NCBI GenBank assembly: GCA_021464525.1
Contig: JADRCO010000368.1
Span: 1 to 35,789, forward strand
DNA length: 35,789 bases
Origin: Rhizophagus sp. LPA8_4_AMF
Taxonomy: Eukaryota; Glomeromycota; Glomeromycetes; Glomerales; Glomeraceae
Reading direction: 5' to 3'
Made by a program: the position numbers and the translations under genes. Below the pieces are notes generated by a model that saw only the letters and a program-made list of their open reading frames with translations, had not been told where the DNA came from and made no database searches. Below, one piece after another: positions 9,982 through 20,220 of this stretch. Each line of letters opens with the position of its first letter. Position 1 is the stretch's first letter.

Positions 9982-12900
9982 TTAAACAAAATCATCAACA
10001 TCTAGGTCCATTACAACCAGTTTAGTAGCTTCAAAACCTTTTAATCCATAACATTTATCATAAATTTCTTTATCAATAGAAAAATTATATCCTCTTGATA
10101 AAGTCTGAAATGTTAATACCCTTTTAACTATTGTAGCTGTTGTACGATGTTTATGAAAATTAATAAGTGGTTGGTGGTGTAAAGGAGTCGTTGCGTCGGC
10201 TGAGCTAGACGGTAAAGGTGATGATGGAGTTGAGGGTTGCGATGACGTCGGATCAATAAATGATGGTACTGCTGCATTGAAAACTAAATCCGAAAGGTAT
10301 AGCCCTAACAAAAGTTCATCAAAATTTCTTTTAATTAACACTACAAAAAAACGGCTAAAGGACAACTCAAGATACAAACCTAAAAATGGGATACATCCGG
10401 TATTGCGAACATCAGAAATACGACTTTTACGTTGTTTCATTAATTCTTTTAATATTGTAGAATCTTCAATGGATTTTCTCATGGCCTCTCTTATTACTTT
10501 CCAATTACCAAAAGCCGAAATATATTCACTTAATTCTTTAAATGCACGTAAATCTTCATTTCTAACCCTTGTCCATGTTCTCCTTAATCTTTCTACTGGT
10601 GGTGATTGTAGTCCAAGAAGAATTTGTGTTAATGTTGCAAAATTTGAAAATTGAAGACATTTCTAAAAAAAAAAAGTTGATTAAGTGATGGAATGGATAA
10701 TCTATCAAAAAGTACTAAAGAATATGCGTTCTCTCTGTATTTACCTGTGCAATTCGTATAAATTTTTCGATTACTTGCACTCGATCATCCAAAGATCTGG
10801 TAAGTACTATCTCAGTAGCAACCCAATCACATGCCTTGTGAAAAAAGAATATTATTACTATCATAGATATTGTTGGAAGGAATTTAAATTTGAAAAATAC
10901 TGACCAAATTGAACCTTTCGATTACTTTATCAACACCATTTTCCTGAACTCTTTTTCTTGGTTTCTCTTTTACTTCTTCAAGTTCTTTCTCTTTTCCTTT
11001 TCCTTTAACATCTTTCTTTTTCTCTTTTTTCTCTTCATTATCAGTCTTTTGAACATTTTCTTCATTAGTAGTATAACCAACTTGAACCAAATCTTCCCAA
11101 CTAACTTTCAATAAAAAATCACGTTCGATCAAACAAAATTGTTTGGCAATATCTTCTGATCGATAATTTAATATAAAAGATCTATATTGAGATTGAGAAT
11201 TTACTGTTGTAGAAATTGACGGTGGTTTTTTCGGTTGATTATGTTGATTATCTTGAATGGGAAGTGGTGGTAAAGGTTTATTTAAAGAACTTTTCTGGAT
11301 GGTAGCAGGAATATTCTTGATTGGAACTTTGCTACCACGAGGTTCAGCAGCAGAAGTAGTGGTGGTAGTAGTAGTATGTTGAACTGGAATGTCCGGAAGT
11401 TTTTTAGAGGGAGGTTCTGTGATTACAATACGTTTTACTGAAGATTCTGAACTTTTTTTAGGTGAGCCAGGAGTTATGCTACTACTGTTGGCAACTTGTT
11501 CTGAAGATGGAGGTTTCATAATTGATTTATCTTTCCTTTTTACAAGTTCTCGTTCAACTTCTTTTGATGTTTCATTCTCTCCTTGAATTTCAGTCCCAAT
11601 ATCTGATGATGATTTGACGGATTCTTTATTTTTTAATTTTGATGATGAAGATGATGTTAATGTACGTGATAACATGGCTTCTGTACCAGCAGCTGTACCT
11701 GTATCTTCAATACCTGAGGTACCAAGTGATGAAAAAGTACTCCAAGAAACCCGCTTACCGGATTTTTCTTCAAGATCTTTAATTGTGACAACAGACCGTA
11801 AGTCACGTACTTTTGGAAGTCGACGAAGTCTATGCGAGGAATAGTTATTTTCTTCATCGTCCTCCTCCTCAATGTCAAGGCCTTGTTCAAGAACCTCTCC
11901 TTTATTTTCGGAAGGTTCTAGTGGTGTTACAAATATGTTCGGTTCATCATCTTTAACTTCATAAAACTTAGCATGTCTTCGACGTCTACGTATAGATTGA
12001 GGGTCTTCGGCTTGTTTGTTCTCAGATGATAATTCTTCGGCCATTTTTTCTTCCTCTTTTTTTGATTCCAAAGTGTCATGCAGAGATATTGAAGATTTAT
12101 CAAAATTATCATCGTCTTCAACTTCTAACACCGGACCTAACTCCCATACTTTGGTCTTACGACGAGTAGTTCTAGCACTTTGACTGTTTTCTTGTTCTTC
12201 CAAATCTTCATTTTTATCTTCTTTTTCCTGTTCATGATTTGGAGGTATATGTGGTTCGGTTGAAGTTGAAGCCAATCCCTCATCATCTGAACCCTCTTCC
12301 TCCTCTTCCTCCTCTTCCTCCTCTTCAAATTCTTCTTGTAACTCACCTTCTTCCTCTTCATCCCAATTAAATCGTTCTTCCGTACCGGCAAAATCTTCTT
12401 GGCGCATTGCATCATAATATTCTTCCTCAAGCGATTCATCAACATAAGAAAATCCATCCAAGTAAATAGGTAAATCATCCTCGTTCAAATTTTCAGCTGG
12501 TACGGAAATTTCCGAGTCGCCTTCTTCTGGGGTAACAATTTCAGAATTAGCGCAAAGCATTTTAATTCCACCTGATTTTCCAGTACCAGGTGTAAACAAA
12601 ACCTTGGCGAATTTACCCACGGTTGCAGACATTTTTTGAGGCCATGAAGGCCGACGTGGTTTACGCTTTGATGCTTCTCCTTTCTCTTTTTGATCAGATT
12701 GGATTGAAGGTGATCCAATATATGCAGGGGAAGAATTTCTTCTAACAATTCCTCCAGCATGATCAATTTGAGACAAATCAAATTCATCATCTTCGTCCTC
12801 ATCATCGTCATTTTCCGCAAATCCACAAATTGCTTCGGATAATGATAAACTTCGTTTCTTACGTGTACGATCTTGAAATTTTTCGTTTATTGCTTCTTGA

Positions 12901-14928
12901 GTTTTAGGCTTCCTTATTGGGAAATTTAAAAATCCACCCTTAAAGAACGAAGGTGATGGTGGAACAACTAATGTTGGTTGGGTGTAAGTGATAGTGTGTC
13001 TCCTATGCCGTCTCGGTGGAAGGGGTGGTGGTTCTTCTTCTTCTATTATTATATCATTATCTTTTAAATTATTTTTCAAATTATCTTTTGAGTTATGTTT
13101 CAAAGGTTTAAATTCTGCTTGTAATTTTCTCCGTTGAGATAAATCATTCATGGAACTACTTCTTAATTTCAATTTTTTTTCATACTTTTGTTTTGGTTTA
13201 GGAACTTTATCATTGCCTTTACCATCTACACCTAGCTCCCAATCACCAACCCTCTTACTTGTTAATGTTGGTAAAGACTTTGCCAATTTTTCATTATAAA
13301 AACTTGAAATTTGATATTCATCTGTGGAAAATTCATCACTATATTGTGAATTACTACTTGCAGCCTCAAAACTTTGACGAAATTCTGTCGACTGTGAAAT
13401 TCCTGAACGAGAAGATCGGTGACGTCCAAATTCTTCACTTTCAGAATCTGTTGTTCCTGGAGTTAATATTGAACTTATAGTAGATGTTGAATCACGTTTT
13501 ATAGTCTTTTTCAACTTTTCTTTAGATGATGGCAAAGAGATACCAGCACCAACTCCGCTATGTTCAACTGATATTACGTCATCCTCCAAAAATTGTTCAG
13601 AATTTTGTTGTTGTGTATTTTCAGGTATAATATCTCCTGTCTTTTTTTCTGTGCCATTACCACTAATAATACCATTTCCGTTCTTTGAAATACCCACAAC
13701 ACCCTTACGATAATAAATTTTTTTTAATCTTTTAATCACTTTTTTTAATGCTTGCACTATTTTTTGATCTCGGGGTGCCGAAGGATGTAAAGTATTCAGA
13801 TAAGTTATAAGCTTAGACCTTAAATTACGACATGGAACGAAATCATACGCAAAATAATTGAGAAGCCAATGTCGTAGAGCTACAAATGTCCTAAATATAA
13901 AATAGAATTTAAAAAATTTCTGGTAAAATGAATAAAAAAAAAAAAGGTACAAACATACCTGACTCTCACTACTCTCCTTTTTTCATCATCAATTTCTAAT
14001 GCCCAATTAAATCTCAAGATTAATAGATTACATAAATGTAATGGCGTTATAAATGCTCGATATGTAAGAAAAAAATCCGTTAAGAAAGTATAATCTAGTA
14101 AGAGTAAAATTTTTCTTTTAAAAATTAATAAGCAATCAAATAATATTTTTATGTAACTAAAAGAGCATATTTTAAAAAATTACCAATTCCACTTGTTAAT
14201 TTCTCAATTAATTTTTCAATCGTTGCAGCCATTATCACTTTTTCTGTGATAACAATAGAATGTCTGTTTTTTGATGGTTTACTTTCGAACCTATCTCTTA
14301 ACCCTGCACCACATATCGATTTACCCGCTTTCTCCAATTTTTCATGTATACTCCATCTTTTTGAAGAAGAGACATAAGAAGAAATAATTGATCCTTGCCT
14401 TCTATCTTCAGCCCTTGATATTGACCAAACTATAAGTCTTGAGTCATCATCTGATTGAATTTGATCAAATATTTCAGTACCATAAGTTGAAATGAGTGAA
14501 GGTACCTCAGGCGCTCGTGATGGATTTATCACTTGGTGCATTGCCGCAGTCACCGAGAAGCGACCTTGAGGAATATAGGAGGGGATTTGTCCATGTGAAA
14601 GTTGTTGAATGTCGCCTGCTTGATTAAATGATGTTGTATCAAATATTATCTCGCCATCATCTACTAAATTGTCCTTTGAATTTAAACCAACTAAATTATT
14701 ATTTTGTGATTGCTGTATTCTATCATGATCATGATTTTGTGTTGGCCAATTTAATATTCTAGCAAATTCTTGATCAGAATTTGGTATAATAATGGAATTA
14801 TATCTCCTCATTGTTGGTATGATAATTTGTGAATTTGGTCGGGGTAAATTTTGTACATCAAATTCTGTAGTTGGCCTGTATGGGACAGGTGCAGATCTGC
14901 GAGATTCACGTGGCCGGTTGGATTTCAT
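9982..14928 (-). CDS. Lte1-like Ras-family guanine nucleotide exchange factor (RasGEF_N plus RasGEF)
   Basis: Six exons: 14184-14928, 13959-14094, 10905-13890, 10745-10834, 10380-10662 and 9982-10304. All have GT-AG introns (10906-10904 side: GTCAGT donor) and consistent phases; product 1520 aa. The RasGEF N-terminal module is at about 228-345 and includes DYTFLTDFFLTYRAF, RVVRVRTFVALRHWLLNYF and DDFVP-like YDFVP. A long disordered centre follows, with Ser/Thr-rich, Pro-rich (PPPLPPRR) and very acidic tracts. The catalytic CDC25-type domain is at about 1203-1515 and includes AKQFCLIERDFL, WVATEIVLTRSLDDRV, CLQFSNFATLTQILLGLQS, VERLRRTW and TGCIPFLGLYLSDLVF. A Lys/Glu-rich insert at about 1235-1275 sits inside that domain. 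FVALRHWLLNYF and RFNLACDWVATEIV are closest to fungal Lte1, which acts in mitotic exit and polarity signalling; the GTPase partner here is unknown. The last intron (75 nt) has no stop and a length divisible by three. Confidence 0.9.
12292..12345. repeat. trinucleotide (CTC/CTT) microsatellite encoding a Glu tract
   Basis: Repeated CTC/CTT triplets on the plus strand read as GAG/GAA on the coding strand of the RasGEF gene and give a run of about eleven Glu after EEF. Such tracts often vary in length between strains. It lies in the disordered acidic region. Confidence 0.8.
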
Positions 14929-14934
14929 GGTATC

Positions 14935-15576
14935 TCTAATTATATATAAAGAAGTTCAAAAAAGAAACGGGAAAAAATAACGAAAAAACGCAAACGCGAA
15001 AAATTTTAGGATCACGTGATATGATATAATTATTGTATATTACGTGTTTAAAATAATTTGCCATCAATTCACTTTTTTTTTTGTTTTAATTTCGCGAGAT
15101 AAAATAATTATCCTACATAAGAAACCCCCTCGAATTTTTAACAAATGGATAATTAACTATACTATATTGGATGTATATAAATAAAAAGAAAAAAGAAAAA
15201 AAAATAATATATTTTTAATTGAAGAATTCTTCTATTATTATTTATTCAACGAATTAAGTAAATTTTATTAAATGAATCGAAATTCATTCTTTACAATATA
15301 ATAGAATCCTTTTTTAGTTTTTAATTAAAAAATTCGAAATATAAAACTGACCAGCATGCCCCCTTTTCAAGTAAAAAAATATTTGCTGTAACGATTTCGA
15401 AAACTGAAGAATCTTCTTTGTTCTAATATTCTTACCAATACTTGAGTAGCAAATATTGAAATAATTCCACTCAATTTGTCGTATGGGCAGATATTTTTTC
15501 TCATTGAATACTACATAAATCACTCTTTCACGCAAAAATCCCGACCCAATTTTTTCTAAGAGATATTAAACATTAC
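14935..15576. other. possible long intron or promoter region of the RasGEF gene
   Basis: 641-642 bp of AT-rich DNA. It is bounded on the upstream side by a GTAATG donor after the open frame at 15577-15953, and on the downstream side by a TTAG acceptor at 14936-14939 just before the RasGEF start codon. The junction would be in frame. Alternatively this is the RasGEF promoter; it holds TCACGTGA at 15012-15019. A 73-codon open frame at 15314-15535 (-) shows no domain. Confidence 0.4.
15012..15019. promoter_or_regulatory. TCACGTGA palindrome upstream of the RasGEF start
   Basis: The palindrome extends to ten bases (ATCACGTGAT, 15011-15020) and lies 84 bp upstream of the ATG at 14928. It is the same octamer as upstream of RPC25. 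A bHLH-type target site is plausible if this segment is promoter rather than intron. Confidence 0.35.
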
Positions 15577-15953
15577 CTCATAGAAACATTATCGTCCAAG
15601 TTAATAAAGGCTTCACTATTACTCAACTGGTGACGTGACTTTGATTTCTGGTGAGCTGCGACATTACTTCCAATAATAGACGTTGATATTACAACGTCCG
15701 TAGCGAATTTTGACGCGGCGGGTATATTTAAGTTACTAGATATTATAGGTGATTCAGAAACCTGTTGAGTCGTGTTTTGGTTACTTATTATGTTGGGAGG
15801 AGATCCTACTTGAGGTTGTGAATTACTTTTAGTTTCCTCTTCAATATTTTCGTGTTGAGTATCTTTATTATTATCATTATTTAAGGTTATACCACTATTT
15901 TCAATATTCTCGGTGGTTTCTTTAATATTAGTTGACTCAGTTTTATTGTCCAT
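15577..15953 (-). CDS. Asn/Ser/Thr-rich open exon, hypothetical; possibly the first exon of the RasGEF gene
   Basis: It starts at ATG 15953 (MDNKTESTNIKETTENIE) and stays open to ATGAG at 15577, followed by a GTAATG donor, leaving phase 2. The 125 codons are polar and low in hydrophobic clusters (Asn, Ser, Thr, Gln, Glu), ending with HQLSNSEAFINLDDNVSM. I do not recognise a domain. No short downstream exon gives a convincing continuation on its own. Joining to the acceptor whose exon starts at 14935 keeps frame and leads through Arg-Asp-Thr into the RasGEF Met, giving a 1648-aa protein; that needs a 641-nt intron, far longer than others here. Alternatively it is a small separate gene. Confidence 0.45.
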
Positions 15954-17188
15954 AATAATAAATTTTTTATATAATTTTTTCCTGAAAAAAAAAAAAAAAA
16001 AAAAAAAATTACCGTTTTCGATTAAGAAAAGAAACTCGTCGCGTCTTAAGTTCGCGAATAAATTTTTTTTTTCTTGCGGCAATATCTTTTTTTAGTGCAT
16101 AATAAGTTAATACGACGACTTAACAGTTAACATGAAAACCTAAAAAACAATAAGATACCATGAACTAAATAATAAAGCGAACGATCAGATTTTGACAGAT
16201 AAATGGAAGTATATATGTATTTTATATAACACAGGGAGGTTATATAAAACGAAGATTTTCAAAATGATTTTCTGTACAAGAATTTATAATGAGGACAAGT
16301 TTGTCAGGTGTAAAAGCGGAGCCTACAAAAAAGTAAAAAATGACCAACGTGTATAACCATTAGCAGCAATATGTTATGCGACATTTGGACTGTCTGTGCT
16401 GCCCGATAAATGATACACATACATTTTCAAGTACCAACCAGTATTAATGTTATGTTAATCTCAATTTATTTTTCAATGTGAACTATTACTCAATCAATCT
16501 TTTGTTTATGATCTTGTGGAAAATTCATTTTATATTAAGACAAGGAGTTAAAAAAGATGCAAGATGAGGAACGATAAAGTTTTATTTTAAGTTATCTTGT
16601 GGATCTCTTCGTCATATAGATTTTTGAATCGTAATGAAAATAAAATTTTGCATGTTTTAGTTAAAAATAAATAAATTAAATTAAATTTAAATTTTTTTTT
16701 TTTTGTTCATTTTAACCTTGCAGTGATGGAAGTTCTTCAAATATCATCACATTGATGTGGGAATTTTTTAAATGGTTGAGAAACCTTCCCTTGTGAATTT
16801 TTTTTTTAACGTTATAAAAAAACCCGTCTTATATCCAGTATTGGAAAAAACATGTATTATGGAAAAGGCTTGGGTTATTTCCATTGTTGGAAAACTCCTT
16901 TTTTTATTATCGCATCACACGGGGAAACAAAATTAATTTAATATGTTTAAAAAAAAAACAGATAATGAGATTATATTTGTGCTAATGAATAAAATTGAAT
17001 ATCATTTTATTGGCATCATTGGTCGATAAAATTCTATTAGAAATTAGAATTTTAGAATTTCTTTACGTCACAATGTATCAACTGTACCTCCATAACTATC
17101 TCCGTACCGGGTATATCATAAGCTTAATGTTATTGTGTAACCTAATTGTATAAGAAAAATTATAAATTTTATACATCCCTTACGTATA
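15954..17188. other. intergenic, no gene recognised
   Basis: About 1.2 kb, AT-rich, with a 24-base A run on the plus strand near 15986-16009 and several shorter homopolymers. It separates the hypothetical exon from the tRNA gene. An open frame at 15913-16095 (+) is antisense to the exon and driven by poly(Lys); it is not counted. Confidence 0.5.
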
Positions 17189-17271
17189 GGTGACTTGGCC
17201 GAGTTGGTCTAAGGCGCCGCACTCAAGTTGCGGTCTCGAAAGAGGCGTGAGTTCGAATCTCACAGTCACCA
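17189..17271 (+). tRNA. tRNA-Leu, anticodon CAA
   Basis: Acceptor strands GGTGACT (17189-17195) and AGTCACC (17264-17270) pair perfectly, with discriminator A at 17271. The D stem is GCC/GGC around the GAGTTGGTCTAA loop. The anticodon stem CCGCA/TGCGG encloses loop CTCAAGT, so the anticodon is CAA (reads UUG). The long variable arm TCTC-GAAA-GAGG marks a class II tRNA. The T arm GTGAG-TTCGAAT-CTCAC holds the B box. No intron interrupts the anticodon loop. Trailing CCA is not encoded. Confidence 0.95.
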
Positions 17272-17649
17272 TTTACTTCTGATTTCTTTTCCTTTTTGGA
17301 ATAGAATGAGAGGTGTAATTAATTTTTGTGATGTTTGTAACTTTGTTTATCCTGTGATTTTTTTGAATCAAACCGTACACACAATACACGACAATTATAT
17401 TTGTCCTACCATGTATTTCAATCAGACGACCAATCGTATCCGATAATTTGTTATCGTCTAAAGTCTGCTTTTTTTATAATTTTTGTTCTCCAATACCCTC
17501 AATATACCCAGCGCTTCCGCATAGAGCGAAAACTCACCCAATACGTTCCCTTCTACCTCCCAAATAACTTTCTCAGTCTCCAGTTTATTTATCTTAAAAA
17601 TTCATAGATTTCCACCGGTTGATAATAATTATAAAAAGTTAGATAAATA
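17272..17649. other. tRNA 3' flank and CDC10 promoter region
   Basis: 378 bp between the tRNA and the septin start codon. It contains the pol III terminator and must hold the CDC10 promoter and leader. A CACCC-type, C-rich patch at about 17525-17580 contrasts with the AT-rich surroundings. Open frames here (17228-17446 and 17401-17607) have no domain and overlap the tRNA or the promoter. Confidence 0.45.
17287..17297 (+). terminator. RNA polymerase III terminator
   Basis: T4 at 17287-17290 and T5 at 17293-17297 lie 16-26 bases past the tRNA-Leu end, the usual place for a pol III stop signal. Confidence 0.6.
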
Positions 17650-19515
17650 ATGGCAGCTATTGCTGAGCCTCAAAAGGTTACTTCTTTATTTTTTGGTTTG
17701 GTTTCAGTATACCATCATCCGCCAATGTTAGCGATACTAAAATCTATTTTCTATTAAACCAAATTTTTAGATGAATCTAAACGGTCATGTAGGTTTTGAT
17801 TCTATCACCCGACAAATTGAAAAGAAGTTACTAAAACGCGGCTTTCAGTTCAACGTAATTGTTGTTGGTATGTTCAATAAATTTTACATTCGCTCATCCA
17901 TGGATTTAAAAGGAAACATATTCTAATTTTTTTATTTAATTTTGTAATTTCAATCTTCTTATCTGTTGGTATATTATAGGCCAAACTGGACTTGGTAAAT
18001 CAACCCTCATCAACACCATTTTCGCTGCCCACTTGATTGATAGTAAGGGTCGTACTAGCTCCGAGGAACCTTTCAGACAAACAACTGAAATTCAAACTGT
18101 ATCACATTGTATGTAGTTTTATCTTTTACATTTTTTATCGAGTGCGGCCTTTATTTTTTAAAAAATTATATTTTATACCGGTTGTTTTGGTATTATGCGT
18201 TGTAATTCATATATTACTATCCGCTTTACTCTTGAGATAAGATAATTATTAATTAGTATTCATTCATTTATAGTAATTGAAGAAAATGGAATTCGTTTGA
18301 GACTTAATATTGTTGATACTCCCGGTTATGGCGATCAAGTTAATAATGAAAACTGGTATGTTTATAAAATTTTTTTTTTTTTAAAACTTTATTATATTAT
18401 TATGATACCTAACCTTTTTTGACATTTGAAATAGTTGGGAGCCAATTATCAAGTACATTAAAGACCAACATAGTGCTTATTTACGCAAAGAACTTACTGC
18501 TATGCGTGAACGTTATATTCAAGATACCAGAATTCATTGTTGCTTGTTCTTTATTTCTCCAACTGGTCATGCGTATGTACTTTAATGTTTAATTCGTTGA
18601 ACTATTTTATATTGAAATATTTTATTTATCTATCTATTTATTTATTTTTTCCTAATCAACTTTAGACTGAAACCCATTGACATTGTGGTACTTAGGAAAC
18701 TTTCTGAAGTTGTCAATGTCGTTCCAGTCATTGCCAAATCTGATTCTTTGACAATGGAAGAACGTGTGGCCTTCAAACAAAGAGTATGTTATACGCACAT
18801 GATAAAAACTGTTTAATTTTTATTCGTGACTTAATTTAGTTTTTATCCGTTATATAGATAAAGTCCGAATTAGCTTTTCATAACATCAAGTTATATCCTT
18901 ATGATTCTGATGAGCTTGATGATGATGAGCGGGCACTCAACGATCGTATCAAGGTGATTAATAATTATATACCTTTTTTTTTGTTTGTCCGGTTTATAAA
19001 CGAATTGGAATTTAACATTATATTCTTATTAAAATAGCAAATGATCCCATTTGCTATTGTTGGATCTGAAAAAAATGTAGTAATTGATGGTAAATCCGTT
19101 CGCGGGCGAAGAAATCGATGGGGTGTTATTAATGGTAAATTTAATATTTTATCGATCTATTTAAATTATTTAAATGGTTTTTTAATGCTAATATTTAACG
19201 TATATATTATTTCAGTGGAAAATGAAGATCATTGTGAATTTGTCCATCTTCGAGATTTTCTCACACGGTAAGTTAACATATGACTTAAAAAGCTATTTTT
19301 TCTGTTGATATTTATACTAAACATCCTTGTTACCGATAACTTCCAGAACCCACCTTCAGGATCTTATTGAAACTACGGCTCAAATCCATTATGAGGCTTT
19401 CCGTTCAAAACAATTGTTGGCTTTGAAAGAAACCAGTAGCAAACAACATGAACAACAGCAACAACAATCACAACCCGTGCAGCCGCAAGTAGGACCTGGT
19501 GGACCAGTTATTTAG
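17650..19515 (+). CDS. CDC10: septin Cdc10
   Basis: Ten exons: 17650-17676, 17771-17867, 17980-18108, 18274-18355, 18435-18572, 18666-18783, 18858-18953, 19038-19134, 19216-19267 and 19347-19515. They join in frame to 334 aa. The start has NGHVGFDSITRQIEKKLLKRGFQFN, the Cdc10-type polybasic region. Then come the P-loop GQTGLGKST (about 42-50), switch II DTPGYGD, KYIKDQHSAYLRKEL, G4 AKSD, YPYDSDEL, FAIVGSEKNV and the septin-unique segment ending GRRNRWGVINVEN, then DFLTRTHLQDLIETT and HYEAFRSKQLLALKE. There is no C-terminal coiled coil, as in Cdc10, but a Gln/Pro-rich tail. Cdc10 sits at the centre of the septin octamer and builds filaments at septa and growth sites. It is unusually intron-rich, with a 9-codon first exon. 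Yeast Cdc10 is 322 aa. Confidence 0.97.
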
Positions 19516-20220
19516 AAAATAGAACAACGTAAAAAAAAAAGATTGAAATTCAAGGGGGGTAAAGGAGGTAACGGGTAATGTGGGTTTTAGAAATTATATT
19601 GTATTTTCTTATTTTAGAATATATTTCATAAATTACTTCCCTTTTTAACTTACCGTAACCTTTTCCTTGATATAGTTTGTTTGAAATTTATTTATATTTC
19701 TTTTTTGTTTAAATAATTTTGTTTAGAACTTTGGATATTTATACGTCATTATTTTTATATATTTATTATTATCTTGATATATGATAAGCAGAATGTATAC
19801 TCGGAATTTAATATTTAATTTATTTTTGAAATCCGAGTGATGAAAGATCATTTCATTGTTGGAAAACCTTTAAAAATTATTTTATCAATACTTTAATCTG
19901 CAAACAAATATTAATAATATTTTTTTTTTTTCATTTTCTTTGAATTTAAACCATTTTATTGTACCAATTTTTTATTTGAATTAAAAAAAAATCACTAATT
20001 ATCTAATAAATTATACTATAAAAATTAAAATTATAATAGTTTTGTTCAACATAAATTACATCATTAGTATGACATTTAAAATAGCTAGTGATTTACCCAA
20101 TAATTTCTTGTGCGTTTGCCATGCGCAATAGTCAATGATCAATCGCAGATTTGACATCGCATCAAAAAATTATTGTTCCATGTAAATAAAAGATATTTAA
20201 AAAAAAATTGATATTTCACA
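19516..20220. other. CDC10 3' flank and LCB2 promoter region
   Basis: 705 bp. A G-rich strand at 19554-19584 lies just after the CDC10 stop (listed separately). The rest is AT-rich, with poly(T) at about 19920-19930. A short GC-richer patch at 20105-20165 lies 60-115 bp before the LCB2 start and could be core promoter. No gene was recognised. Confidence 0.45.
19554..19584 (+). other. G-run cluster in the presumed CDC10 3' UTR
   Basis: Runs of six G (19554-19559), GG-A-GG (19564-19568), GGG (19573-19575) and GGG (19582-19584) fall within 31 bases in a very AT-rich genome. This could form a G-quadruplex in DNA or in the transcript's 3' UTR. There is no direct evidence of folding. Confidence 0.4.

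Noticed and set aside
10277-10654. 125-codon plus-strand open frame
   Set aside because: Antisense to RasGEF catalytic exons that are strongly supported; it is a shadow frame.
11614-12826. Several open frames overlapping the RasGEF central region on both strands
   Set aside because: They are out-of-frame readings of a low-complexity coding region with long repeats; the RasGEF frame itself is continuous.
15543-15576. Short intron joining 15577 exon to the open frame at 15314-15535
   Set aside because: The implied intron would be about 30 nt, below a workable size, and the phase does not match the longer frame.
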